Part shown: positions 1 through 8,918 of the stretch, piece after piece
How positions within the stretch are numbered: position 1 is the stretch's first letter
Layout of the letters: the number at the start of each line of letters is the position of its first letter
DNA from: Chitinophaga fulva
Lineage (GTDB): Bacteria; Bacteroidota; Bacteroidia; Chitinophagales; Chitinophagaceae
Length of the DNA: 64,000 bases
Assembly: GCF_012927205.1 (NCBI RefSeq)
Contig: NZ_JABBGC010000001.1
Span: 372,001-436,000, forward strand
Reading direction: 5' to 3'
Position numbers and translations under genes: made by a program
Notes under the pieces: model-generated
Database searches by the model: none
Told to the model about the DNA's origin: nothing
Seen by the model: the letters and a program-made list of their open reading frames with translations, nothing else

Positions 1-266
1 CCCAATTGCATAAAACGGGCATGGGCACGCACGCCCACATATTCGTTCAGGTATTTACGGTAGTAAACACCTACTGCCGGCTTGATGGTATTCAAAGCCC
101 CCCTGGTATTCAAATCCCCGAAATATTGCGCCCCGCCGATCGATATTCCCAACTCCCCTACATATTCCAGTTCATTTTGTGCTTTCGCTTCACCGGCCAA
201 CAGGCAAATGATCGCCAATAGGAACGATAGCACGAAGTTTTTAGGATATAAAAAAGGTTTCAGCAT
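1..266 (-). CDS. DUF6089-like outer-membrane protein, N-terminal part (cut by window edge)
   Basis: The frame opens at an ATG at 266 and runs off the left edge, giving about 88 residues. The start MLKPFLYPKNF is followed by a hydrophobic stretch and a signal-peptidase-like AKA-QN site near residue 30. Then come glycine- and aromatic-rich strands (GELGISIGGAQYFGDLNT) and YYRKYLNEYVGVR, typical of small outer-membrane beta-barrels. In Bacteroidota a DUF6089 barrel usually sits beside nadK and Omp85 genes, as here, which supports the family call. The role is unknown; outer-membrane location is inferred from the signal peptide and barrel-like pattern. Confidence 0.7.
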   Translation of the reverse strand, partial: MLKPFLYPKNFVLSFLLAIICLLAGEAKAQNELEYVGELGISIGGAQYFGDLNTRGALNTIKPAVGVYYRKYLNEYVGVRAHARFMQL

Positions 267-436
267 AAATCAGTTCTACTTAAACGCAATAATGCCGGAT
301 TTATTTAATGTGTGACCGATCATTTATGCTAACAGCTTACTTATCAAACCACTTCACAGGCACAATTGAATTTACAATCAACAGGCAATACATTTGTAAA
401 TGTAGGAATATATTTAACAAATATTATATCCGGCAC

Positions 437-1327
437 TCATATTTTGATCCGGTTCCGGGCATCAATGCCCCAGAGCAATTTATTGCGCAGGGTATGGAGG
501 AAATTACTTTCATCGAGCCGCAACAGGCTAATTTTGAACCGCTCTTTTTTGATGGCCAGCTGCACAGAGCTGTCAATAGTTTCCATACGGCTGTCCAGCG
601 TACACAGAAACTGGTCGCTCCGGCCTTCCACCTCAAAAGAGATAACGCTTTCATTAGGAACAATGATAGGGCGCACATTGAGGTTGTGCGGCGCCACCGG
701 GGTGATCACAAAATTACCGGCGTCCGGGAAAACGATCGGGCCTCCGCAGCTCAGGGAATAACCGGTAGATCCCGTAGGTGTGGACACGATCAGGCCATCT
801 GCCCAATAAGTGTTCAGAAACTCGCCGTTCAGGTACGTATGGATTTTCACCATCGCGGAAGTATCTTTCTTATGTATGGTAAATTCATTTAATGCATATG
901 GAATTTCACCAAACAGCGGCACATTGGCATCGAGGTGTATCAGCGACCGCTGGTCTACCATGTAGGTACGGTCCAGCAGCGCCTGTACCAGCGCATGGAT
1001 TTCATCTTTACCGATACTGGCTAAAAATCCCAGCCGCCCGAAGTTAATCCCGATCACAGGGATGTTGGTGTCACGTACATAACACACTGTGTCCAACAGG
1101 GTACCGTCGCCACCGAGGCTCATCAGAAAGTCTATTTTTCCCGGCAGGTCTTCTGCACAGGAAAAGAGGGCGGGTTCCTTTTCAAAAGCAATATACTGTA
1201 CCAGGATACGGTAAAACGGTTCGTAAAAAGTAGCGGTGATCTCCGCGCGCTGTAATTCATCCAGCAACAACCGGATGTTGGCTATGTCTTCCGAAATAAA
1301 TCCCCTGCTATAAAGAGCAACCTGCAT
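437..1327 (-). CDS. nadK: NAD kinase
   Basis: Phosphorylates NAD to NADP in the cytosol with ATP, controlling the NADP pool. The 296-residue protein has the GGDGT nucleotide motif at 72-76, the NFGRLGFLA segment near 95-103, the NE pair around 147-148 and PTGSTGYSLSCGG at 184-196, all diagnostic of the family. The frame extends to a GTG at 1336, but the ATG at 1327 (MQVALYSRGF) matches the usual N-terminus. It lies 18 bases after the Omp85 gene on the same strand, so the two are probably co-transcribed with the upstream CBS gene. Confidence 0.96.
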   Translation of the reverse strand: MQVALYSRGFISEDIANIRLLLDELQRAEITATFYEPFYRILVQYIAFEKEPALFSCAEDLPGKIDFLMSLGGDGTLLDTVCYVRDTNIPVIGINFGRLGFLASIGKDEIHALVQALLDRTYMVDQRSLIHLDANVPLFGEIPYALNEFTIHKKDTSAMVKIHTYLNGEFLNTYWADGLIVSTPTGSTGYSLSCGGPIVFPDAGNFVITPVAPHNLNVRPIIVPNESVISFEVEGRSDQFLCTLDSRMETIDSSVQLAIKKERFKISLLRLDESNFLHTLRNKLLWGIDARNRIKI

Positions 1328-1345
1328 AATGAACACTTTTTTTGA

Positions 1346-2785
1346 CTACATATCTACACTGGTGTGTAAAAATAGTCCTTTTTGCCCTAACTGGTTAACG
1401 CTGTACTCTATACGTAAACAGGTATCATAGAAAGAAACAATATCGAGACCTATGCCGCCGGTATACAGAAAGCGGTTATTGAGGAAGCCATTGCCCGGAA
1501 ACTTGCTGTAGGCGTAGCCTGCATCACCAAAGGTTTTGGCCAGGATGCGCACAGGCACGGTATTGAATTTTTTAGGTACAATGGGAAGCTTGATTTTGAA
1601 AGACACCAGTTCCTGTCGCAGCGTGGATTTCAGTATGGCGAAACTGGTACCGTCCACCACGTAGTACTCAAGCCCGCGGAGGTAATCATCCCCATATCCC
1701 AGTGCCTGTTGGTTGATGTAGGGCTGTTCATCTGAGAATTTTACCTGTCCGCGCATGCCCAGCGATAAAAAGGTTTTACGGTGCACCTGCCAGTACTTGG
1801 TGAAGTTGAGCCGGAACCGGACATCATCTATATCACTGAGCGGCCCAATGCCCCTTTTACCGGCTTCTCCCATGATACTGACACCCTTAAGCGGGTATAT
1901 CCAGCTATCTGCCTTGATGTAGGTAAAGCGATAGGTTAGGTCGATAAAACGTACACTGGTACGGCCTTTACCGAGATAATCGGGATTGAGGACCGCCACG
2001 GAGTCGGCCACCTTTTCATAGTTGTAATTAAGAAATACCTGGTGGCGTGTGTTGATGGCCTTACGATAGCTGTAGCGCAGACCGATCACATATGCCTGAC
2101 GCAGGTATTCATCATCCTTTTTGAAAAACTGCTGTTTGTTATTGCTCGTTAGATTGTTCACCTCACGGTTACGGCTATATGCAAACAGGATACCCAGTCC
2201 ATGACGGAAGCCTTTATCAATATAGGGCAGATTATAAGCGAGGGATATCTTCTGTGTGTAGCCGAATTGGAGCGTCGCATCCAGTCCATCGTTGCGGCCG
2301 GTCAGGTTTTCCTGCATGCCTTTCACGCCAAGGTTGAGGCGGTTGAATTTATGTCCTTTCTCCACCCACCACTGGTTGAAATTACGGTCGGCCAGTTTGA
2401 AGATGGGGAACGCGAAAGTGTACCATCGCTCCCATACTTCAAATACGAGTTCGGCACTGTTGCCTTCCCAGTTTTTGACGTTAGCGGTGACATTGAGGAA
2501 GAGGGAAGTATTGAGTAACTGTTTACGGCGTTCTTCCAGCGTTTCAGCCAGATCTTTCAGGTAGATGGTATCTCCCGGCACAGTACTGATTTCCCTGAGT
2601 ATGATGGAGGTACGGGTTTTCTTGTTACCGATAACAATGATATTTCGGACAACCAGGTAGCCGGAATCCTGCACCAGTGCTGTAGCACCATCTCCTCCCC
2701 CTCCTTTCCGGCCTGCGGCCGTGCCGGATAATCCGATGCCGAGCAGGCATATGATTCCCAGCAAGTAATAACAGCATCTCAGCAT
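1346..2785 (-). CDS. Short Omp85/BamA-TamA family outer-membrane protein
   Basis: A 479-residue protein with an N-terminal hydrophobic signal segment (residues 5-20), one POTRA-like domain at about 42-118 (VRNIIVIGNKKT, then LREISTVPGD) and a C-terminal beta-barrel from about 125. The conserved Omp85 loop motif appears as LRG at 369-371. BamA proper is about 800 residues with five POTRA domains, so this is a minimal member and may not be the main assembly machine. It lies between nadK and a CBS-domain gene. A role in inserting or secreting envelope proteins is inferred from the family only. The glycine run just after the signal peptide is unusual. Confidence 0.85.
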   Translation of the reverse strand: MLRCCYYLLGIICLLGIGLSGTAAGRKGGGGDGATALVQDSGYLVVRNIIVIGNKKTRTSIILREISTVPGDTIYLKDLAETLEERRKQLLNTSLFLNVTANVKNWEGNSAELVFEVWERWYTFAFPIFKLADRNFNQWWVEKGHKFNRLNLGVKGMQENLTGRNDGLDATLQFGYTQKISLAYNLPYIDKGFRHGLGILFAYSRNREVNNLTSNNKQQFFKKDDEYLRQAYVIGLRYSYRKAINTRHQVFLNYNYEKVADSVAVLNPDYLGKGRTSVRFIDLTYRFTYIKADSWIYPLKGVSIMGEAGKRGIGPLSDIDDVRFRLNFTKYWQVHRKTFLSLGMRGQVKFSDEQPYINQQALGYGDDYLRGLEYYVVDGTSFAILKSTLRQELVSFKIKLPIVPKKFNTVPVRILAKTFGDAGYAYSKFPGNGFLNNRFLYTGGIGLDIVSFYDTCLRIEYSVNQLGQKGLFLHTSVDM

Positions 2786-2903
2786 TGTAGGCGTCTCTGA
2801 TTTAGAAAATTCTAAAGTTATTTAAATGTGTGTCCTTATCATGGAAGATAACGAAACCCCATCAAAATAATCAACAAATAACCGGAAAATTAATGTGACG
2901 CCC

Positions 2904-3563
2904 TTACATGCTGATATAATTCATCAACAGGTCGTAGTTCTTTTTGAGCAGGTCTTCTTCCTGTTCTTCAGCATAAATGTATTTGATCGTGTAGTTAAAC
3001 CGTTCATAGGTAGCCACGAGGGAATGCAGCTCCTGACGGTTGGTTTTCAGCAGTACTTCCAGTTTACCGGACGGATCGGTTAATGTGTTCACGCTAAGCA
3101 GGGTTACATCGTTGGATTCAGCGATACGGGCAATTTCGCTGAGGCTATAATCCCTGGGGTCCATTTCCAGGGCCAGGATGCCACCGGCTTCCTTGGCGCC
3201 ATTATATTGGGCCAGGGCTGCCAACAGGTTATCTTTGGTGATAATGCCCAGGTAGTCGTTTTCTTTAGTAACGACGGGCAGTACAGACAATTTGAATTCG
3301 TAAAACAACTTCAGCGCCTCGAAGAGATGGGCACCTTCCTGGATGGCCGGACGGTTGGCACCGTTATATTGTATGGACTCCAGCTTTATTTCCGGCTCCT
3401 CCAGGTCCATAATCTGATCCTCCTCCACCAGCGCCATGTACTTATTCTCCACTACCATTGGCAATTGCGTAAGATGATATTCATTCATCAGGCGCAATGC
3501 CTTGGCACCTGCATCCGAAGGCTGCAGAATTGGCACGGTGGATATGAGTTCTCTGGCGGTCAT
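2904..3563 (-). CDS. CBS-domain protein with ACT-like C-terminus
   Basis: 219 residues starting MTARELISTVPILQPSDAG. Two CBS repeats are visible: residues 1-55 (LTQLPMVVENKYMALVEED) and 65-125 (LSVLPVVTKENDYLGIITKD). The last 80 residues (VTLLSVNTLTDPSGKLEVLL onward) look like an ACT-type fold. CBS pairs bind adenine nucleotides and ACT domains bind small ligands, so it is probably a cytosolic nucleotide- or metabolite-sensing protein; the target is unknown. It is usually found upstream of nadK in Bacteroidota, consistent with a link to NAD(P) metabolism that has not been tested here. Confidence 0.85.
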   Translation of the reverse strand: MTARELISTVPILQPSDAGAKALRLMNEYHLTQLPMVVENKYMALVEEDQIMDLEEPEIKLESIQYNGANRPAIQEGAHLFEALKLFYEFKLSVLPVVTKENDYLGIITKDNLLAALAQYNGAKEAGGILALEMDPRDYSLSEIARIAESNDVTLLSVNTLTDPSGKLEVLLKTNRQELHSLVATYERFNYTIKYIYAEEQEEDLLKKNYDLLMNYISM

Positions 3564-3680
3564 TTTCGTGTATTCTTACACAATAATAACAAAGAATCTT
3601 CCAACAGAAAAAGAAATTACGCGTACAGGCCGCCAGCCGCACCTGTAGAGGGCGGTGTATAGGCGTTTACAGCTCCGTTT

Positions 3681-4457
3681 TTAAGCAGTTGGCTGTGTCT
3701 TCAGTCTTTCCAGGAAAGCGTGCAGAATCTTGTTAAATTCATCAGGGACTTCCATCATCGGGGCATGACCGCATTTATCGATGAATTCCAGTTCAGAATT
3801 AGGTATAAGCTTTTGGAATTCTTCGCCTACCATAGGTGGTGTAACGGTATCATTGCGGCCCCAGATCAACAGTGTAGGTTGTTGAATATCCTTCAGTTCA
3901 TCGCCCAGGTTATGCCGGATAGCAGACTTTGCAAGGGTGATGATCTTAATCACTTTCAGGCGGTTGTTCACAATTTCAAACATCTCGTCTACCAGCTCCT
4001 TGGTAGCGATCTTAGGATCATAGAAAGTAAGTTCCGCTTTTTTACGGATGTATTCATAGTCTCCTCTCTTAGGATAAGTTTCGCCCATTCCATTCTCAAA
4101 CAGGCCGGAACTACCGGTGAGTATCAGCGACTTAACTGGTGCTTCCGGGTGTTTCAGCAGGTATACCAGTGCCACATGGCCACCGAGGGAGTTGCCCAGC
4201 AGGTGTATGTTCTGGTAGCCTCTGGCCTCAATAAACTTATGCACAAACTTCGCCAGCCCGCCAACAGACGTTTCCAGGATGTTTAAATCATACAGGGGTA
4301 ACATGGGTATCACAACCTTGTTATACTGCCGGAAATACTCGATCATGTGCGAGAAATTGCTCAAAGCACCAAAAAGTCCATGCAATAATACCAGCGGTTC
4401 TCCTTCTCCTTCTTCTATATAATTAAACTTACCCTGTGTTTTGATTTCGTAATCCAT
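3681..4457 (-). CDS. Alpha/beta hydrolase
   Basis: 258 residues from the ATG at 4457; a longer TTG frame from 4463 adds two residues and is less likely. The oxyanion HG pair is at 26-27, the nucleophile elbow GNSLGG puts Ser at 90, the acid is Asp203 in GRNDTVTPP and the base is His231 in CGHAPMMEVP. It has no signal peptide, so it is cytosolic. The sequence resembles small esterases and ring-cleavage-type hydrolases, but the substrate cannot be read from it. A 117-base gap separates it from the downstream CBS gene. Confidence 0.9.
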   Translation of the reverse strand: MDYEIKTQGKFNYIEEGEGEPLVLLHGLFGALSNFSHMIEYFRQYNKVVIPMLPLYDLNILETSVGGLAKFVHKFIEARGYQNIHLLGNSLGGHVALVYLLKHPEAPVKSLILTGSSGLFENGMGETYPKRGDYEYIRKKAELTFYDPKIATKELVDEMFEIVNNRLKVIKIITLAKSAIRHNLGDELKDIQQPTLLIWGRNDTVTPPMVGEEFQKLIPNSELEFIDKCGHAPMMEVPDEFNKILHAFLERLKTQPTA

Positions 4458-4517
4458 TGCCAAATCTTGAAAGTCAATTTTACGCTAAAATAATTCTTTT
4501 TATTAATCTAAATACTG

Positions 4518-5060
4518 TCAGGCCGGTTGTAACTGCCGGGCAGCCTTATCAAAGAAGGCCTGCAACTGGGAGAAAATGTCTTTAAAAACAGGTATCCAGT
4601 CCCCCATGTGGTCCAGTACCCACGGGCCAATAGGTTCGATATAAGGATATATTACTGATTGAAGTTTGGTTTCCGGGCTCAACAGATAGATCTGGTTGGC
4701 CATCCACAGTACCACACTGTAAATAATCGTAAATATCAAGGCATACAGCAGGATACCGCCCAGCCGGTTCAGCCATCCCATCATAACCATTTCCACCAAC
4801 TTCTGCAGGGCTCCTGCGCCCAACCGTACCAGTAATACCACTCCCACAAAAAGACAAACGAAACAAAGTACAGGGACCCACCGGGAGTGAACATCCCACC
4901 GTTGCTGGACTTGCAGGGCCGTTACCGCGGAAAGTTTGAGGGCTACCGCCATCCCGAGGGTTACAGCGATCAGCGAAAATACGGCCACTATCAATCCCCG
5001 GGTATAACCCTTATAAAGGGCCAATACCATGATAATGGCAAAAACGATATCAATCGACAA
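4518..5060 (-). CDS. CvpA family membrane protein
   Basis: 180 residues with four hydrophobic segments (about 2-20, 25-45, 62-82 and 100-120) and the KGYTRGLIVAVFSLIA signature of CvpA proteins, named for colicin V production; the molecular role is unclear. No ATG precedes the conserved N-terminus. The only upstream ATG frame stops at once, so the start is taken as TTG at 5060 (reads as MSIDIVFAIIM). Eight bases upstream begins an octad hairpin repeat filling the gap to yqeY, which may explain the poor start codon. Confidence 0.85.
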   Translation of the reverse strand: MSIDIVFAIIMVLALYKGYTRGLIVAVFSLIAVTLGMAVALKLSAVTALQVQQRWDVHSRWVPVLCFVCLFVGVVLLVRLGAGALQKLVEMVMMGWLNRLGGILLYALIFTIIYSVVLWMANQIYLLSPETKLQSVIYPYIEPIGPWVLDHMGDWIPVFKDIFSQLQAFFDKAARQLQPA

Positions 5061-5068
5061 ACTAATAC

Positions 5069-5160
5069 ATTTGATTATTTTAATATTAGGTTATTTAATT
5101 ATTTCAATGCGGGAGGCCCGATATCAAAATAATTAAATAACCAAATATCAAAATTATTTA
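5069..5160. repeat. Octad hairpin R1 (ATTTNNNN units)
   Basis: The left arm 5069-5108 consists of five consecutive 8-nt units, each starting ATTT (the third reads ATTA). The right arm 5121-5160 is the imperfect reverse complement. The tip at 5110-5120 is a GC clamp, CGGG and CCCG around a 3-nt loop. The right arm contains the TAA stop of yqeY (5154-5156), and the left arm ends 8 bases before the TTG start of cvpA. The element fills the whole intergenic gap. It could act as a terminator or processing hairpin, but it lacks a normal GC stem with a U run. Confidence 0.8.
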
Positions 5161-5603
5161 AGGAGTTCTTTCACCATAGCGGAAATGGCCTTGCCATCAG
5201 CTTTACCGGCCAGTTGTTTGGTGGCCGCGCCCATCACCTTGCCCATATCGGCAGGGGAAGCGGCGCCTACAGACGCAATGATGTCTGTCAGGGCAACTCT
5301 TAATTCGTCTTCGGTCATTTGTTTGGGCAGGAAACGCTCAATTACTTCCAGTTCCTCTTCTTCCTTCTTTGCCAGGTCTTCACGGTTCTGCTGACGGAAA
5401 ATTTCGAGGGAATCTTTCCGTTGTTTTGCCAGTTTCTGTAACAGCTTGCTCTCATCGGCTTCAGTCAGCTCACCAGTGCTGCCTTCTGCTGTTTTAGCCA
5501 GCAGGATGGCAGCCTTGATAGCGCGCAGTGCACGCAGGTCTGCTTCTTTTTTGCCCAGCATCGCCGTTTTGATCTCGGCATTGATGTTTGTTTCTAAAGA
5601 CAT
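5154..5603 (-). CDS. YqeY / GatB-like domain protein
   Basis: 149 residues with the YqeY signature: an RALRAIKAAIL helix near the N-terminus, LQKLAKQRKDSLEIF in the middle, and ADMGKVMGAATKQLAGKADG then KELLK at the C-terminus. The C-terminal fold resembles the GatB tail that contacts tRNA, and members are often fused to or near tRNA amidotransferase genes. None is near here and the function is unproven. It starts with ATG and sits 32 bases after gldC, so the two are likely one transcript. Confidence 0.92.
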   Translation of the reverse strand: MSLETNINAEIKTAMLGKKEADLRALRAIKAAILLAKTAEGSTGELTEADESKLLQKLAKQRKDSLEIFRQQNREDLAKKEEEELEVIERFLPKQMTEDELRVALTDIIASVGAASPADMGKVMGAATKQLAGKADGKAISAMVKELLK

Positions 5604-5635
5604 ATGTGGTTACGTTTAATGGATAATCAGATAGA

Positions 5636-5983
5636 TTATTTGGTTTCTTCTGCCTGTTGTTTCTCCTGGAACTTTTTGAAGAAGTCCCTGGCAAAAGTTT
5701 TAAATTCTTCACCCTGGTCACGGTAATTGGTAGCACGAACATAGGTATCGGCCATGGTCATCATCGTCTGAAAGAAGAAATCAGCCATTTCATCCACCAT
5801 CATGTCTTTTGTCCACAGGTCGATCCGCAGGGCAGCTTTTTCTGCCGGGTCCCAGAAAGACACCATCATGGCTTTCGCCTTCATCATACGGTCTTCCTTA
5901 TTATCAGTAGCGCTCCACTCAATCGTTTCCGGCACTTTATTTTCGTCCAGACCCACCTGGATCTGTATGTTTTTCTTATTCAT
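5636..5983 (-). CDS. gldC: Gliding motility-associated protein GldC
   Basis: A 115-residue soluble protein beginning MNKKNIQIQVGLDENKVPE, followed by IEWSATDN and a methionine-rich helix (MMKAKAMMVSFWDP), then LRIDLWTKDMMVDEMADFF. This pattern is the GldC family. GldC supports, but is not strictly required for, gliding in Flavobacterium. Chitinophaga relatives glide, but no other gld genes are nearby except a CNNM/CorC protein at 36.4 kb that resembles GldE. Its C-terminus is charged (KKFQEKQQAEETK). Confidence 0.9.
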   Translation of the reverse strand: MNKKNIQIQVGLDENKVPETIEWSATDNKEDRMMKAKAMMVSFWDPAEKAALRIDLWTKDMMVDEMADFFFQTMMTMADTYVRATNYRDQGEEFKTFARDFFKKFQEKQQAEETK

Positions 5984-6038
5984 GTGATTTTATTAAAGCG
6001 CAAAAATAACTAATCATCAGGGATTTTGACATCCGGCT

Positions 6039-7151
6039 TTATTTTAACAGGTTGGCCAGCGCCGCGCCGGCAGCATCCCAACTGCTGCCCGGCCTCATCG
6101 GTGGCTCCATGACCAGTAACCGGTTACGCAGCTGTTCGTCTTTATACAGCAGGCTCATTTTCTCCGCCAGGTCGTCTACACTGGCAGGATCGGTATATAG
6201 TACCGTTTCCCCGCCGGCTTCACGGGCTGCCATACTCTCCAGTGCAATCCCCGGCACACCGCATTGACGGGCCATATACAAAGGTAAGGGCAAACCATCG
6301 AAGCGGGTGGGATATATCAGGGCATAAGCCCCTCCCATGGCTGATGCCAGCTCCTCCATCGTCAGGTCTTCCTTCCATACCACATCGTGACGGAACTTAA
6401 AACTTTCCAGCGCCTTGACGATTTCCGCCCCGGCAGCGGCCAGATTACCGGCCAGCACCAGTTTCAGGTTGGTACGCTGCCGCTTCTTCAAAGCGGAAAA
6501 AGCCTTGAACACCGGCATAATATTGTTACGTGGATGAATACTGCCTGTCACCAGGAAATATTCCACACCACCGGACCATGTTTTTTTGGCGGCCTCCCGG
6601 TCGTCCCACTCCAGCGGCCGGAAAAGGCTGCTGACGGCAGGTTCCAGTTGAACTACCTTGCTGGCCGCTCCCGGCGCATAACGCAGCAGCTCTTCTTTGG
6701 CGGTAGCCGACAGCACAGCGATCTGCTTTGCCCGGTCGAGGTAACGGATAATATACTTTTTCAGGGAATCCTGCTCCCGGATGGATTGCAGACCTGCATC
6801 CTTCAGGAACGACAGGTCCCTTAACAGAATAATCGCCGGCACCTTGCTGCGTAAGGGCAGCGTGCCGTCCAGCCCAATATACCATTGCGCTGCACCGGCT
6901 TTCATGGCACGGGGCAATTGCCATTCGCGCCACCAGTAACGGTGCCACCGCTTACCACCTTTCAACGGCAGTACCACCGGGGTAACATTAGCCGGAAAAG
7001 TCAGGTGCGCGGGTATCTCCCCATCAAAATAAAAAGTAAAGCGGTGCTCCGGCTGTTGCCGGCAGAGTGCGAATATGATTTCAGTTGCCACCTGTCCGGT
7101 ATCTGCAGGCAGGTCTCTTCTCAGGCAGGCGGCATTAACAGCAATTTGCAT
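6039..7151 (-). CDS. Glycosyltransferase, GT4-like
   Basis: 370 residues from the ATG at 7151 (MQIAVNAACLRRDLPAD); the frame itself opens at a TTG ten codons earlier. The C-terminal half has the GT-B donor pattern: YFLVTGSIHPRNN, LVLAGNLAAAG, and ALIYPTRFDGLPLPLYMARQ with the EX7E-like FDGLPLPLYMA region. GT4 enzymes transfer a sugar from a nucleotide donor with retention. Acceptor and product are unknown. It is a cytosolic or membrane-peripheral enzyme without a visible signal. No polysaccharide cluster surrounds it. Confidence 0.85.
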   Translation of the reverse strand: MQIAVNAACLRRDLPADTGQVATEIIFALCRQQPEHRFTFYFDGEIPAHLTFPANVTPVVLPLKGGKRWHRYWWREWQLPRAMKAGAAQWYIGLDGTLPLRSKVPAIILLRDLSFLKDAGLQSIREQDSLKKYIIRYLDRAKQIAVLSATAKEELLRYAPGAASKVVQLEPAVSSLFRPLEWDDREAAKKTWSGGVEYFLVTGSIHPRNNIMPVFKAFSALKKRQRTNLKLVLAGNLAAAGAEIVKALESFKFRHDVVWKEDLTMEELASAMGGAYALIYPTRFDGLPLPLYMARQCGVPGIALESMAAREAGGETVLYTDPASVDDLAEKMSLLYKDEQLRNRLLVMEPPMRPGSSWDAAGAALANLLK

Positions 7152-7217
7152 AGTCGTTTCACTTGATGTGACAGCCTGCAAACCTACATTATTTTGCCTT
7201 GCCGCGAGACGGATAAT

Positions 7218-7652
7218 TTATGAGCCGGATTTATTGGTGATCAGGAACTCCATCGGAGTGGCTATATTGGCGGTATTCCCCAATGATGACAGGGAGACCG
7301 TGACCTTGTATGTTTTTACTTCCTTCAGATGCTTCAGCGTAACATTGATAGTATTCCCGGTACCATTGGAAACATCATCCTGTGCCAGCGGAATGCCTCC
7401 GGGGTCTGTTACTACGTTGAGCACTATTTTCACGCCTTTGTCCGGCACTTTGGAAGTGACTTTCACCTGGAAAGTGAAAGTGCTGTCCATCGCCACATTG
7501 GCTTTACCAGCCACCACGCCGGCCAGCTCCACTTTAAGGGCTTCCTCCTGGTTAACAGGTGCAGGGTCCTCGCCCTTTTTGTTTTTCTTGCAGGCAGCCA
7601 GTGCTATCAAAGCACCAGTCAGCAGTATGGTTAAATAGTTTCTAAGTGACAT
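7218..7652 (-). CDS. Small lipoprotein, unknown function
   Basis: 144 residues with a clear lipobox, LAAC, at 18-21 after a short positively charged N-terminus, so it is probably exported and lipidated. Residues 22-26 are KKNKK, followed by a beta-strand-rich domain (VELAGVVAGKANVAMDST, TFTFQVKVTS, IVLNVVTDPGG) resembling an immunoglobulin-like fold. I do not recognise the family. The gene lies alone between the GT4 glycosyltransferase and the ABC permease, with 66 and 46 bases on either side. Confidence 0.75.
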   Translation of the reverse strand: MSLRNYLTILLTGALIALAACKKNKKGEDPAPVNQEEALKVELAGVVAGKANVAMDSTFTFQVKVTSKVPDKGVKIVLNVVTDPGGIPLAQDDVSNGTGNTINVTLKHLKEVKTYKVTVSLSSLGNTANIATPMEFLITNKSGS

Positions 7653-7698
7653 GCAACAGGGTATATAGGACTAAAATTATATTTTTTTCATATGTAAA

Positions 7699-8829
7699 TC
7701 AAATTTTACTTCTTACGTCGAGCGCATCCCGCAAGCCATTACCCAACAGATTGAAAGCCAATACCAGTAACATGATAGCAACGCCTGGTGCCAGCGCCAG
7801 CAAGGGATTATGGGTAATAATGAAGTTATAGTTCTCTTTGATCATCAGTCCCCACGAGGGCTGCGGCGGTTGTACGCCTACCCCGAGAAAACTCAGCCCC
7901 GCTTCCACCACAATGGCGGTAGCGAAATTTCCCGCCGCCACGACCATCACCGGTCCGAGGATGTTAGGCAGGATATGCCGGACAATAATACGAGTATGCC
8001 CATATCCCAGCGCCCGGGCAGCCTCTACAAATTCCAGTTCCCGCAGGGTCAGTATTTGTCCCCGGATAATGCGGGCCACACCTACCCACAAGGTAAGCCC
8101 CACAGCAATAAACACTTGCCAGAAACCTTTGCCCATAGCGAGTGTCAGGGCAAATACCAGCAACAATGACGGCATCGACCAGACTACATTGACCAGCCAC
8201 ATGACCATATCATCAGTCGTTCCCTTGAAATACCCGGCGATGGCGCCCATAAACACCCCGATGGTCAGGGAGATGATGACCGCTATACAGCCCACCCCCA
8301 AACTAACACGGGTACCTACCAGCAGGCGGCTCAGGATATCGCGGCCAAATTTATCAGTACCTAGCCAATAGGTGACCGGGAAAATCCTTTCCCTGGTAAT
8401 CTTCTGTTGCAGTTCCGGCAAAGGGATATCACCCGTCTGCCGGCTGCCATACCATATTTCGCGGAGGTCATATTTTTCTTCACGGGAGAGGCTTTCATCT
8501 ACATAACGTTGTACGATCAACGTACTGTCCTTAAACTGCCAGGAGTGCACCGGCGTCCAGGTGACATCCGACTCCTGCCCATACAATAACTTCCCCCAAA
8601 AAGATACCCGGGCTACCGGTTGGGCTTTTTTAACGGCCAGCATATGCACCCGGAAACCCGGATGCTGCCCGCCCACTTCGAGCACCATTCTGTTGGCATC
8701 AGGCGTATTATCCGGCGCTATCAGGTAAGCCAGTAAGCTGACAGCCACGGCCAGCGCAATCACTATCAGACCAGCCAGCGCGCCTTTGTTTTTTTTAAGC
8801 CTCTTCCAGGCAGATTGAAAATCGGACAA
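7699..8829 (-). CDS. ABC transporter permease, dipeptide/oligopeptide (DppC/OppC) type
   Basis: 376 residues. An N-terminal membrane segment (about 18-38) is followed by a roughly 100-residue extracytoplasmic insert, then five segments and the permease signature EAARALGYGHTRIIVRHILP, ending in PPQPSWGLMIKEN and LALAPGVAIMLLVLAFNLLG. This is the C subunit of peptide/nickel importers. No partner permease, ATPase or binding protein lies beside it, so the rest of the transporter is elsewhere. The start is TTG at 8829, since no ATG precedes the conserved SDFQSAWKRLKKNKG. An octad hairpin begins five bases upstream. Confidence 0.88.
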   Translation of the reverse strand: MSDFQSAWKRLKKNKGALAGLIVIALAVAVSLLAYLIAPDNTPDANRMVLEVGGQHPGFRVHMLAVKKAQPVARVSFWGKLLYGQESDVTWTPVHSWQFKDSTLIVQRYVDESLSREEKYDLREIWYGSRQTGDIPLPELQQKITRERIFPVTYWLGTDKFGRDILSRLLVGTRVSLGVGCIAVIISLTIGVFMGAIAGYFKGTTDDMVMWLVNVVWSMPSLLLVFALTLAMGKGFWQVFIAVGLTLWVGVARIIRGQILTLRELEFVEAARALGYGHTRIIVRHILPNILGPVMVVAAGNFATAIVVEAGLSFLGVGVQPPQPSWGLMIKENYNFIITHNPLLALAPGVAIMLLVLAFNLLGNGLRDALDVRSKI

Positions 8830-8833
8830 GTTT

Positions 8834-8918
8834 ATTTTGTTATTTTTTTATTTTTTCATTTTGGCATTTGGCGAAAGCCGGAAATCCTTCCATGAAAAAA
8901 ATAATAAAATGAAAAATT
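8834..8918. repeat. Octad hairpin R2
   Basis: The left arm 8834-8873 is five exact 8-nt units starting ATTT. The right arm, about 8890-8918, is A-rich and pairs imperfectly with it. The tip at 8870-8879 is GGC-GAAA-GCC, a GNRA-type tetraloop. The right arm reaches the TAA stop of the GT2 gene (8917-8919). The pairing is weaker than in the other members because the units are nearly poly-T. Confidence 0.6.
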
